DNA of 6,297 nucleotides from UKL13-2 sp040379385 (GTDB lineage Bacteria; Pseudomonadota; Gammaproteobacteria; Burkholderiales; Usitatibacteraceae), in assembly GCA_040379385.1 (NCBI GenBank), contig JBEILF010000146.1, forward strand, positions 1-6,297. The letters are read 5' to 3'. Made by a program: the position numbers and the translations under genes. The notes beneath the pieces were generated by a model. It saw only the letters and a list, made by a program, of their open reading frames with translations, was not told the DNA's origin and did no database searches. Shown piece by piece: positions 1 to 5,194 of this stretch (its first letter is position 1; each line of letters begins with the position of its first letter).

Positions 1-1
1 G

Positions 2-97
2 CATAAACATAATCACACGCCGCGCGCCGCGCTGGGTTATATGACACCATTTGAGGTAGCATTTGATCGCCCTCCGCCGGTCGGCATTTGGTGTTGA
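2..97 (+). CDS. C-terminal fragment of an integrase-type (DDE) transposase, 5' truncated by the window
   Basis: The frame from base 2 to the TGA at 95-97 encodes 31 residues, including NHTPRAALGYMTPFEVAF and ending DRPPPVGIWC. An Asn-x-x-x-Pro-Arg-x-x-Leu-Gly-Tyr-x-Thr-Pro-x-Glu pattern is typical of the tail of rve-type integrase cores, just after the catalytic glutamate, as in IS3, IS30 and IS481 transposases. The catalytic residues lie outside the window, so neither the exact IS family nor intactness can be judged. In a full element such a gene would cut and join DNA ends during transposition. The terminal inverted repeat should lie in the next hundred or so bases, but I could not identify it without the other end. 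A terminator at 153-171 could serve this gene. The assignment rests only on the motif pattern. Confidence 0.55.
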   Translation, partial: HKHNHTPRAALGYMTPFEVAFDRPPPVGIWC

Positions 98-112
98 TAC
101 CGCGTTTTTGCT

Positions 113-150
113 TGAAAGTACCCGTCAATCGGCGACTTTCACTCTTGACG
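113..150 (+). other. Two interleaved inverted repeats, possible pseudoknot or alternative hairpins
   Basis: TGAAAGT at 113-119 is the reverse complement of ACTTTCA at 135-141 (7 bp). CGTCAA at 123-128, inside the loop of that hairpin, is the reverse complement of TTGACG at 145-150 (6 bp). The arms interleave in H-type pseudoknot order, with linkers of 3, 6 and 3 nt. The 3-nt linker that would have to cross the 7-bp stem is short, so two mutually exclusive hairpins are as likely as a true pseudoknot. The structure ends two bases before a terminator hairpin. It could be the 3' end of the transposase transcript, part of an IS end, or a small structured RNA. It matches no riboswitch class I know. 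Confidence 0.25.
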
Positions 151-330
151 CTAAGCCCAGGTGGGCTTTTTCTTCACAAACGGCGTCGGTGGAGTGAATG
201 GCGCAGCGGCCACGGCAATTACACTGCCGCGCGGCAGAATTTGCGGTGTGGTCACGACGGCGGGAGCGGCGACGGCCTTTTTGGCGCGTCGCTTACTGGT
301 GTAAGCTAAGCATGGCTGACGATGGGCGCG
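151..330 (-). pseudogene. Open minus-strand frame rich in Lys, Ala and Pro, without a start; possible gene remnant
   Basis: Read on the minus strand from a stop at 331-333 to a TAG at 151-153, this frame has 59 open codons and no ATG. Its first possible start is a GTG about 26 codons in. The translation begins with a basic stretch containing SKRRAKKAVAAPAVV and ends with TPFVKKKPTWA. Codon choice is plausible for a proteobacterial gene, with many GCC and CCG codons. It could be the 3' remnant of an alanine/proline/lysine-rich protein, but GC-rich DNA often leaves such frames open by chance. No ribosome binding site or homologue is recognised. It is recorded because nothing else explains this stretch. 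Confidence 0.15.
153..171 (+). terminator. Rho-independent terminator after the transposase fragment
   Basis: AAGCCCA at 153-159 pairs with TGGGCTT at 162-168, or as a 6-bp stem with an AGGT loop, and the run continues as five T's to base 171. This is a compact, classical intrinsic terminator on the plus strand. It lies 55 bases after the transposase stop codon and is placed to stop transcription leaving the IS remnant. Confidence 0.65.
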
Positions 331-477
331 TTAGGCGCGAAAAGCAGGGTGAGCTAGGTGATTCAGGCCTTGGCCGTGTTTGGTAGCGCAAGCGGGGCGA
401 TAAACACGCTAACATCGCCGATGCTGGCGGTAATTGATCGACTTTTACGCGACGCAACCCCGATGAGGAGCATTGCC
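172..477. other. Gene-poor stretch between the IS remnant and the microprotein gene
   Basis: About 300 bases with no convincing gene. Open frames on the plus strand start at weak sites and have atypical composition. The only coding-like signal is the startless minus-strand frame at 151-330. Short GC-rich dyads occur, for example CGCC...GGCG near 415-437, but no promoter with good -35 and -10 matches could be picked out. The promoter of the microprotein gene presumably lies in 360-460. Confidence 0.4.
465..470 (+). promoter_or_regulatory. Shine-Dalgarno sequence of the microprotein gene
   Basis: GAGGAG lies 7 nt before the ATG at 478. This near-ideal ribosome binding site is the main reason for choosing that start over the longer upstream frame, and it argues that the tiny gene is translated. 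Confidence 0.7.
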
Positions 478-588
478 ATGAGCAAGTCCAAGGACACCAA
501 GAAAGACACCAAAAAAGCGGCAACAAAAACGCCGAAAGAGAAGAAAGCGGCGAAGAAACTGAAGAAAGAAGAGCGCAAGCGCCAGTAG
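478..588 (+). CDS. 36-residue lysine-rich basic microprotein
   Basis: The protein runs from MSKSKDTKKDTKKAA to EERKRQ. Fifteen of 36 residues are lysine and two are arginine, against five acidic residues, giving a net charge near +12. There is no cysteine or aromatic residue and no signal peptide or membrane segment. KDTKKDTKKA is a short internal repeat. The composition suggests a disordered or helical nucleic-acid-binding peptide, similar to the tails of histone H1-like bacterial proteins, but binding is an inference. I know similar short Lys-rich hypothetical proteins from proteobacteria without an assigned function. A GAGGAG site at ideal spacing and a following terminator (606-643) make it a self-contained transcription unit. 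The stop codon lies in the arm and loop of a small hairpin (578-583 with 588-593). Confidence 0.65.
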   Translation: MSKSKDTKKDTKKAATKTPKEKKAAKKLKKEERKRQ

Positions 589-605
589 GCGCTCGCTGTG
601 AACAG

Positions 606-643
606 GTCGGGCTCGCGTTTGCGGCCCGGCTTTGCTTGTTTTT
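606..643 (+). terminator. Intrinsic terminator of the microprotein gene
   Basis: GTCGGGC at 606-612 pairs with GCCCGGC at 624-630 (one G-T pair). CGC at 614-616 and GCG at 621-623 extend the stem above a single bulged T, closing on a GTTT loop. A T-rich tail, TTTGCTTGTTTTT, follows at 631-643. It ends 31 bases before the acetyltransferase start, so that gene probably needs its own promoter or read-through. Confidence 0.7.
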
Positions 644-646
644 CGC

Positions 647-672
647 GAGTGCCAATCAAGAGTGCCAATCAA
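647..672 (+). repeat. Perfect 13-bp tandem duplication in the leader of the acetyltransferase gene
   Basis: GAGTGCCAATCAA occurs twice back to back, at 647-659 and 660-672, two bases before the ATG at 675. Each unit contains a GAG that could act as a weak ribosome binding site. The duplication shifts whatever promoter or leader elements lie upstream relative to the start codon. Confidence 0.85.
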
Positions 673-674
673 TT

Positions 675-1196
675 ATGGCTTCAACAACTCTCCGCCGCGC
701 CAACCTCTTAGAGATCAACCAACTTGTTACGCTGATCAACGCCGCTTTCCGCGTGGAGGATTTTTGCGTGATGGGCGACCGCACTAGTTTTGAGGACATT
801 CATGCGCGATTTCAATCGGGTACTTTTTTCGTACTTGAGGATGCAGCCGCCCACGGGGTATTGGTAGGCACGGTGTTCACCTCGATTACCGGTACACGTG
901 CCTACCTTGGTTTGTTATCGGTCGATCCCGCCGTGCAGGGACGCGGAAGTTCAAAAGTGTTGATCGACGCAGTAGAACAAAATGCGCTGGTCGCAGGATG
1001 CGACTTTCTCGATATCACCGTGGTGAATGTGCGTGAAAACCTGTTCGGCTACTATGAGAAATTAGGCTTTACGCCTTACGGCGTCGTGCCGTTCCCCGTT
1101 CCTGAAAAAGCCCGGATGCCGTTACATTTGGTACAGATGACCAAGCCGTTGCGCCCCGCATGGCAGACCGCCGCGCCCGTTCCAAACAGCGTCTAG
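675..1196 (+). CDS. GNAT-family N-acetyltransferase
   Basis: The 173-residue protein has the GCN5-related N-acetyltransferase fold signature. Motif A is at residues 78-98 (LGLLSVDP followed by QGRGSS, with the Q-x-x-G-x-G/S pyrophosphate-binding loop of acetyl-CoA at 88-92). Motif B is near 124-132 (FGYYEKLGF). The N-terminal part (residues 5-35) matches the usual alpha1-alpha2 substrate-side region. It should transfer an acetyl group from acetyl-CoA to an amine in the cytoplasm, but the substrate cannot be inferred. The ATG at 675 is chosen because similarity to the family begins there; a TTG at 636 is in frame but falls inside the terminator tail. No strong Shine-Dalgarno sequence is present. 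The gene ends in a CTAG shared with the stop of the convergent pap gene. Confidence 0.85.
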   Translation: MASTTLRRANLLEINQLVTLINAAFRVEDFCVMGDRTSFEDIHARFQSGTFFVLEDAAAHGVLVGTVFTSITGTRAYLGLLSVDPAVQGRGSSKVLIDAVEQNALVAGCDFLDITVVNVRENLFGYYEKLGFTPYGVVPFPVPEKARMPLHLVQMTKPLRPAWQTAAPVPNSV

Positions 1197-2740
1197 AGCG
1201 CTTTCTCAATCGTCTCGCACAGCCGTTTGAGCACTTCAATGCGTGACCAAAGTTTGTCGTCTGAAGCGATTACATTCCACGGCGCAATTTCGGATGACGT
1301 GCGATCAATCATATCCGACAACGCAAGTTCGTAGGCAGGCCATTTCTTGCGGTTGCGCCAGTCATCTGGTGTGATCTTGAAATTCTTGTGTGGCGTTTTC
1401 TCGCGCAGCTTGAAGCGTTTAAGCTGTTCCTTCTGAGTGATCGCCAGCCAGAATTTGAGGACGATGCTGCCGCTATCGGTAAGCGTGTCTTCGAACTCAT
1501 TGATCTCGTGGTAGGCACGCATCCAATCGGTCGGTTTGCATAGTTTTTCCACACGTTCGACAAGCACCCGGCCATACCAGGAGCGGTCAAAAATTACCGC
1601 GTGGCCGTGTGCCGGAATTTGTCGCCAAAAGCGCCACAAGTAGGGCTGCGCACGCTCTTCGTCTGTTGGCGCGGCAATGGGCACCACGCGATATAGACGT
1701 GCGTCAATGGCACCGGTAATGCGTCGAATGGTGCTGCCCTTGCCGGCCGCGTCCATGCCCTCAAACACGAGCACCAGCGAGCGGTCCTTGAACCGTTTGT
1801 GGCGTGTGAGCAGGCTTAACTCACCCTGCAACTTGGTTAGCTGTCGCTGGTAACTGGCGCGACCCAACGACCGGCTGTAGTCGGCGGTATTTGAGATGCT
1901 AAGTTTGTCAAGACTCCGCTCGGGGAGCGGCTCTGCGGGGGCGAGAGTAGTGGTAGTGCCGTTAAGTGCTCTGTCTAGGGCGTTGAGGAGCAAATTGCCT
2001 GCGGCGAGAGAGCGGTAAGCGTGGTTGCTACCTTCAATGATGTGCCAGGGGGCTTCACCGGTTGAGGTTTCGCGCAACACCAGTTCGCAGACTTCGATGA
2101 ATTCATCGTAGTGCTTGTACTGCCGCCAGTCGTCTTTGGTGACGCGCCAAGCCGTGTTCTTTCTGGCCGACAACGCCTTCAGTCTTTCCGCTTGGGCGTG
2201 TTTTGAGAGGTGAAACCAGAGTTTGACAATCGCGGCACCTTCGGCCACTAGCATGCGCTCGTGGTCGCGAATACGCGCCAGCTGCTTTTCAAACACTGCG
2301 GTGTATTGCGCATCACGCTCGTGATGCCGAGTCTTGTCGCTATCCGCGCTGCGGAGTTTGTCGCGACCTTGGCCCCGTTGTCGGCTCACCACCCGGTGGA
2401 TTATTGGGTCGGTGTACCATGAACCAAACAGAATTCCGATGCGACCCTTGGGCGGCAACGCCTGCCAGAATCGCCACATGTCCGGGCGATCGCGTTCCCC
2501 GTCGCTTGCGGCACCAAATGCATGGGTGTGAATGTGGCGCGGGTCCATCCACTGATTAAACAGGTTCACCGTTTCCCCCTTGCCGGCACCATCAACGCCA
2601 TTCACCAGAATAATCACCGCAGCCTTGTTCTGCTCAAGCAACTTGTACTGGGCGGTGAGTAGTGCTTGCCGCAACAGCGGTGTCTGTCGGTCGAACTCGG
2701 CTTTTTTTATCTTGTGGCCAATTTCAGCGGATTCGAACAT
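1193..2740 (-). CDS. pap: Polyphosphate:AMP phosphotransferase (two fused PPK2 domains)
   Basis: This 515-residue cytoplasmic enzyme belongs to the class II PPK2 family. It moves phosphate from polyphosphate to AMP to give ADP, linking polyphosphate stores to the adenylate pool. The N-terminal domain (about 1-260) has Walker A GVDGAGKG at 48-55, but its Walker B position reads FGSWY (105-109), lacking the Asp. The C-terminal domain (about 285-515) is complete: GMDAAGKGS at 328-336 and FDRSWYGRVLVER at 384-396. The start MFESAEIG matches the family N-terminus as I remember it and has GGAG 6 nt upstream; an ATG 12 codons further upstream is in frame but less likely. A basic, hydrophilic segment at about 119-146 appears longer than in the Pseudomonas enzyme. 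The gene is divergent from the methyltransferase and convergent with the acetyltransferase, so it is probably monocistronic. Confidence 0.93.
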   Translation of the reverse strand: MFESAEIGHKIKKAEFDRQTPLLRQALLTAQYKLLEQNKAAVIILVNGVDGAGKGETVNLFNQWMDPRHIHTHAFGAASDGERDRPDMWRFWQALPPKGRIGILFGSWYTDPIIHRVVSRQRGQGRDKLRSADSDKTRHHERDAQYTAVFEKQLARIRDHERMLVAEGAAIVKLWFHLSKHAQAERLKALSARKNTAWRVTKDDWRQYKHYDEFIEVCELVLRETSTGEAPWHIIEGSNHAYRSLAAGNLLLNALDRALNGTTTTLAPAEPLPERSLDKLSISNTADYSRSLGRASYQRQLTKLQGELSLLTRHKRFKDRSLVLVFEGMDAAGKGSTIRRITGAIDARLYRVVPIAAPTDEERAQPYLWRFWRQIPAHGHAVIFDRSWYGRVLVERVEKLCKPTDWMRAYHEINEFEDTLTDSGSIVLKFWLAITQKEQLKRFKLREKTPHKNFKITPDDWRNRKKWPAYELALSDMIDRTSSEIAPWNVIASDDKLWSRIEVLKRLCETIEKAL

Positions 2741-2746
2741 GAGATG

Positions 2747-2750
2747 CTCC
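2747..2750 (-). promoter_or_regulatory. Shine-Dalgarno sequence that fixes the pap start
   Basis: GGAG on the minus strand lies 6 nt before the ATG at 2738-2740. It selects this start over the in-frame ATG at 2774-2776, which has no comparable site. Confidence 0.6.
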
Positions 2751-2782
2751 GTGAGTAGAATTCGGCTGCTTGTCATGTTGCG

Positions 2783-2807
2783 CGATTTGCCGAGAAGCAG
2801 CAAATCG
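2783..2807 (-). repeat. 8-bp perfect inverted repeat in the pap leader
   Basis: CGATTTGC at 2783-2790 is the reverse complement of GCAAATCG at 2800-2807, separated by 9 nt. It lies 43 nt upstream of the pap start. It could be a 5'-UTR hairpin or a regulator site. No T-tract follows on either strand, so it is not an intrinsic terminator. Confidence 0.35.
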
Positions 2808-2825
2808 GCATGGATGCGCCGAGGA

Positions 2826-2864
2826 GGGTAGCATGCAGACTGAACTGCGTTTCGATTGCTACCC
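2826..2864. repeat. Nested inverted repeat between divergent pap and methyltransferase genes
   Basis: GGGTAGCA at 2826-2833 is the reverse complement of TGCTACCC at 2857-2864. Inside it, GCAG at 2835-2838 pairs with CTGC at 2845-2848. It sits centrally between two divergent genes. A TTTAAT (minus strand, 2873 to 2868) next to it matches the -10 consensus at 5 of 6 bases for pap, but no good -35 was found. The dyad could be an operator shared by both promoters. Confidence 0.3.
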
Positions 2865-2891
2865 CCTATTAAACACGTAGAAAGTTGATTT

Positions 2892-4088
2892 TTGGCCACT
2901 GAGACCAAAGCGGTGATCGGTACCATTACCTGGACTGAAGCGGGCCGTACCCACACCGCGATCTGGCGGGCGGAGAATGGCGCACAGCCGCCTAAACGTC
3001 TGATGGTAGTCGATGACACCATCAGCGCTGATAGTGCCTATCGGCTGGCGTGTGAAGGTACGGGGCTGTTGTGGCGAGGTGACTACCAGAATGCCCGGCA
3101 GTTGTTGCTTGCGTTGGCGCGCCGAGTTGATGCGAAAAGTGTCAAGACGAGGCGGTACGCTGCAACGGCAGCAAACAGGCCCGCGTCTAATGCGGAACAT
3201 GCAAAATTGCTGATCGATGCCTTTAATCGGCATCGTTTGAGTCGTTCACAGCGCGCGCGCACTTTGTCGATGCTGCTGATCCCGTTCGATTCCGATTTTT
3301 CGGTGCCCCTCGGTCGTGCGCCAGAGGTGCAAACGGCGTTAAAAGAGGCGTGGGGACAGCCGACCAACCGACCATCGGTGGCGTCGCTACGCGAATTACT
3401 CGGCATCATCGGTGCTCATGAATGGCGGCGTAAGGGCGTGGAAATCGCCGCGCTGGGAGAACGCATCCATCCACACTATGGCGTATTTGCGCCGATACGC
3501 AGCGAATACGTCGGCCTCGTGGCCAAAGCGCCCCTGCCGACACCAACGCCGGTAATGGCGTTCGACATCGGTACCGGTACAGGTGTGTTGGCTGCAGTTT
3601 TGTCGAATCGCGGCATCAGCCGGGTGATTGCGACAGACATGGATTCACGCGCGCTGATCTGCGCGCGTGACAACCTGCGCCGGTTGGGACTGCAAGAGAC
3701 AGTGTCGGTGATTGCGGCCGATCTGTTTCCCCAAGGGCGCGCGCCGCTGATTGTGTGTAATCCACCTTGGCTACCCGCCCGGCCATCATTACCCTTGGAG
3801 CGCGCTGTTTATGACCCGGATAGCAACATGCTGCGCGGTTTCTTGAGTGGGCTTGCCGCGCATTTGGAGCCTGGTGGGGAGGGTTGGCTGATACTGTCCG
3901 ACCTCGCCGAACACTTGGGTCTGCGTTCGCGCGAGACTCTTTTATCCTGGATCGCCGAAAGTGGCTTGATGGTTCGCGGGAGGATTGACATCAAGCCGTC
4001 TCACCCCCGCATTTCTGACACCACCGATGCTTTGCATGCAGCGCGTGCCAAAGAAGTCACTTCGCTATGGCGTCTGAGCGCAACATAG
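2892..4088 (+). CDS. Class I SAM-dependent methyltransferase, HemK/PrmC-like, with N-terminal extension
   Basis: The 398-residue protein has a Rossmann-type methyltransferase core at about 195-345. SAM-binding motif I is DIGTGTG at 225-231, an acidic TDMD follows strand 2 (248-251), and the catalytic motif IV is NPPW at 290-293. The segment HPHYGVFAPIRSEYVGLV (193-210) resembles the region before motif I in release-factor methyltransferases, which modify a glutamine amide. NPPW in place of NPPY suggests a planar N target, either Gln or adenine/guanine. The first 190 residues are a family-specific region that I cannot assign. The start is uncertain: TTG at 2892 follows an in-frame stop at 2886-2888 and has a weak GAAAG upstream. 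GTG at 2913 is the alternative and would shorten the protein by 7 residues. It precedes the translational machinery gene by 89 nt on the same strand. Confidence 0.8.
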   Translation: MATETKAVIGTITWTEAGRTHTAIWRAENGAQPPKRLMVVDDTISADSAYRLACEGTGLLWRGDYQNARQLLLALARRVDAKSVKTRRYAATAANRPASNAEHAKLLIDAFNRHRLSRSQRARTLSMLLIPFDSDFSVPLGRAPEVQTALKEAWGQPTNRPSVASLRELLGIIGAHEWRRKGVEIAALGERIHPHYGVFAPIRSEYVGLVAKAPLPTPTPVMAFDIGTGTGVLAAVLSNRGISRVIATDMDSRALICARDNLRRLGLQETVSVIAADLFPQGRAPLIVCNPPWLPARPSLPLERAVYDPDSNMLRGFLSGLAAHLEPGGEGWLILSDLAEHLGLRSRETLLSWIAESGLMVRGRIDIKPSHPRISDTTDALHAARAKEVTSLWRLSAT

Positions 4089-4092
4089 CTGT

Positions 4093-4140
4093 TTTGATGC
4101 AATGTTTGATGCAGCACAAACGCTGAGGATGTAAACGCTG
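4093..4140 (+). repeat. Two short direct-repeat pairs upstream of the translational machinery gene
   Basis: TTTGATGCA occurs at 4093-4101 and 4105-4113 (period 12). AAACGCTG occurs at 4118-4125 and 4133-4140 (period 15). They fill most of the 89-nt gap after the methyltransferase stop. The arrangement may reflect small local duplications or paired regulator sites. A TTGATG at 4106-4111 could be a -35, but its partner at 4129-4134 is poor, so no promoter is claimed. Confidence 0.3.
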
Positions 4141-4177
4141 CATAGTTGAGACATTCTCATTAGTCACGGAAGCCCCC

Positions 4178-4564
4178 ATGCAAGCGAATCATGTCGTCAT
4201 CTGGCTCGACCATAGCGAAGCCCACATCATTACCTTTACGCGCGAAGCGGCTGATAAGGCAATCATTATTCACGCGCCAAATCGGCGCGAGCATCAGCAT
4301 CACAAGGCGGATACCGTCGGATCCGGTAAAGCCGCCGAACATCCTGAGTATTACAACGCTATCATCGAAAAAGTCCGTGACGTGCGTGAATGGCTGGTGG
4401 TAGGCCCCGCCAACGCCAAGCTGGCGTTTGTCAAACACGTTTCAAGAACCCATCCTGGGCTCAACGGCCACTTGATTGGTGTGGAGACGGTTGACCATCC
4501 CACCGACGCTCAGTTACTCGCGTACGCGCGCAAGTATTTTGTGGCCGCTGATCGCATGATCTAG
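4178..4564 (+). CDS. Translational machinery protein (eRF1 domain 3-like family)
   Basis: The 128-residue soluble protein resembles a family commonly annotated as translational machinery protein in betaproteobacteria. Recognisable family features are VVIWLDHSEAHI near the N-terminus (6-17), HHKADTVGSGKAAEHPEYY (41-59), VVGPANAKLAFVKHV (74-88) and GVETVDHPTDAQLLAYARKYF (101-121). The GPANAK and DHPTD segments recall the C-terminal domain of archaeal/eukaryotic release factor eRF1 and the bacterial baeRF proteins, hence the name; to my knowledge the biochemical role is not established. GGAAG at 4168-4172 lies 5 nt before the ATG. It follows a HemK-like methyltransferase gene on the same strand. 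Its stop codon is part of CTAG at 4561-4564 and is followed at once by a copy of the mobile-element end sequence. Confidence 0.8.
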   Translation: MQANHVVIWLDHSEAHIITFTREAADKAIIIHAPNRREHQHHKADTVGSGKAAEHPEYYNAIIEKVRDVREWLVVGPANAKLAFVKHVSRTHPGLNGHLIGVETVDHPTDAQLLAYARKYFVAADRMI

Positions 4565-4567
4565 CCA

Positions 4568-4583
4568 GAAACATTCAATCTAG
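4568..4583 (+). repeat. Lone copy of the MITE-like element end
   Basis: GAAACATTCAATCTAG matches the reverse complement of the element's left end (GAAACATTCAGGCTAG) at 14 of 16 bases. It lies in the 38-nt gap between two convergent genes, 4 nt after the CTAG that holds the upstream gene's stop codon. The ten bases at 4561-4570 also match the element's left tip at 9 of 10 (CTAGCCAGAA against CTAGCCTGAA). This could be an excision scar or a decayed insertion. Confidence 0.45.
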
Positions 4584-4602
4584 GCGGAAACAGACCGCGG
4601 CG

Positions 4603-4920
4603 TCAGGTGTTATCGGCATAGTTTCGCGCCGAGACCTTGTTGAGCACTTTGCCGCTGTCGCTGATCATCACTGAAAAGTCAATGATGTAACCCCACGAGT
4701 CGATGTAGCGGTAGTCCCAAGCGGTGGCCTTGAGGTTGTCAAAGCGTACCCGTTGATGTGGTTGACCAAGTATCGCAGTGACATTGGCGGCGTCCATGCC
4801 GAAGACTACGAGTGCGGCTTTGTTGTCGTTGAGACCCAGCGACATAAAGTGGCTGCTCAAGGTCGGCGTGCCACAGGCGGCAAGACACGCCAGACAGCAA
4901 ATGTAGAGTAGAGCCTTCAT
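4603..4920 (-). CDS. Small BamE/OmlA (SmpA)-like outer-membrane lipoprotein
   Basis: The 105-residue protein begins with a lipoprotein signal peptide: MKALLYICCLACLAAC with lipobox LAAC at 13-16, so Cys16 should be lipidated. The residue after it is Gly, not Asp, which fits sorting to the outer membrane. The mature part has the SmpA/OmlA pattern: a helix with MDAANVTAILGQPHQR (42-57), a strand with WDYRYID (68-74), and FSVMISDSGKVLNKVSAR (82-99). In BamE this domain supports beta-barrel assembly by the BAM complex. This protein is a diverged family member and may not be BamE itself. No strong ribosome binding site is seen. A mobile element ends 37 nt upstream of the start and occupies the promoter region. 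ompW is the next gene upstream on the same strand. Confidence 0.75.
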   Translation of the reverse strand: MKALLYICCLACLAACGTPTLSSHFMSLGLNDNKAALVVFGMDAANVTAILGQPHQRVRFDNLKATAWDYRYIDSWGYIIDFSVMISDSGKVLNKVSARNYADNT

Positions 4921-4956
4921 CTTTGCGCCGGTTTGCGAAATGGACCAGTCTCCATA

Positions 4957-4972
4957 CTAGCCTGAATGTTTC
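4957..4972 (+). repeat. Left terminal inverted repeat of the MITE-like element
   Basis: CTAGCCTGAATGTTTC. It pairs with 5195-5210, with ten perfect outer bases, two mismatches, then four matching bases. Confidence 0.6.
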
Positions 4973-5110
4973 GTCGGTCGCCAGTTGCTTAGCAGGACGT
5001 TGCCTCTAGGCGATTGGCAAACCAATTAGGCGCGTTTCTCTCTTGCTGTGGATACGGGCTACAGGTTGGCTTGCGGGCGATTGGACGGCAATGTTCCGCC
5101 TTGCTGCCGA

Positions 5111-5128
5111 AGCATAGCCCGCTATGCT
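5111..5128. repeat. Internal palindrome of the MITE-like element
   Basis: AGCATAGC at 5111-5118 and GCTATGCT at 5121-5128 form a perfect 8-bp dyad with a 2-nt centre. It is followed by a purine-rich GGTCAGGCAAAAAGCC stretch. It could be a cruciform or a protein-binding site; no T-tract follows to make it a terminator. Confidence 0.5.
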
Positions 5129-5194
5129 GTGCTTGGTCAGGCAAAAAGCCGCTCGCCTGTTCACCTATTCGCCCGCTTTGCAACACGCCCCCAT

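Noticed and set aside
293..672. Several minus-strand frames opposite the microprotein gene
   Set aside because: They are antisense shadows of the lysine-rich coding sequence (phenylalanine, serine and leucine runs from AAG/AAA repeats), with no start signal.
2771..2776. TGTCAT as a possible Pho box half site upstream of pap
   Set aside because: No second half site at 11-bp spacing, so the PhoB consensus is not met.
2741..3022. Longer pap reading frame starting near 3022
   Set aside because: The extra 94 residues have no family similarity and overlap the divergent methyltransferase gene. MFESAEIG at 2740 matches the family start and has a ribosome binding site.
4148..4163. Possible further copy of the element end upstream of the translational machinery gene
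   Set aside because: Only 11 of 16 bases match and CTAG is absent; this is within chance.
4989..5186. 65-residue minus-strand frame inside the MITE-like element, and overlapping plus-strand frames
   Set aside because: The translations are low in coherence and rich in cysteine, there is no ribosome binding site, and several frames are open at once, as expected for non-coding repeat DNA.
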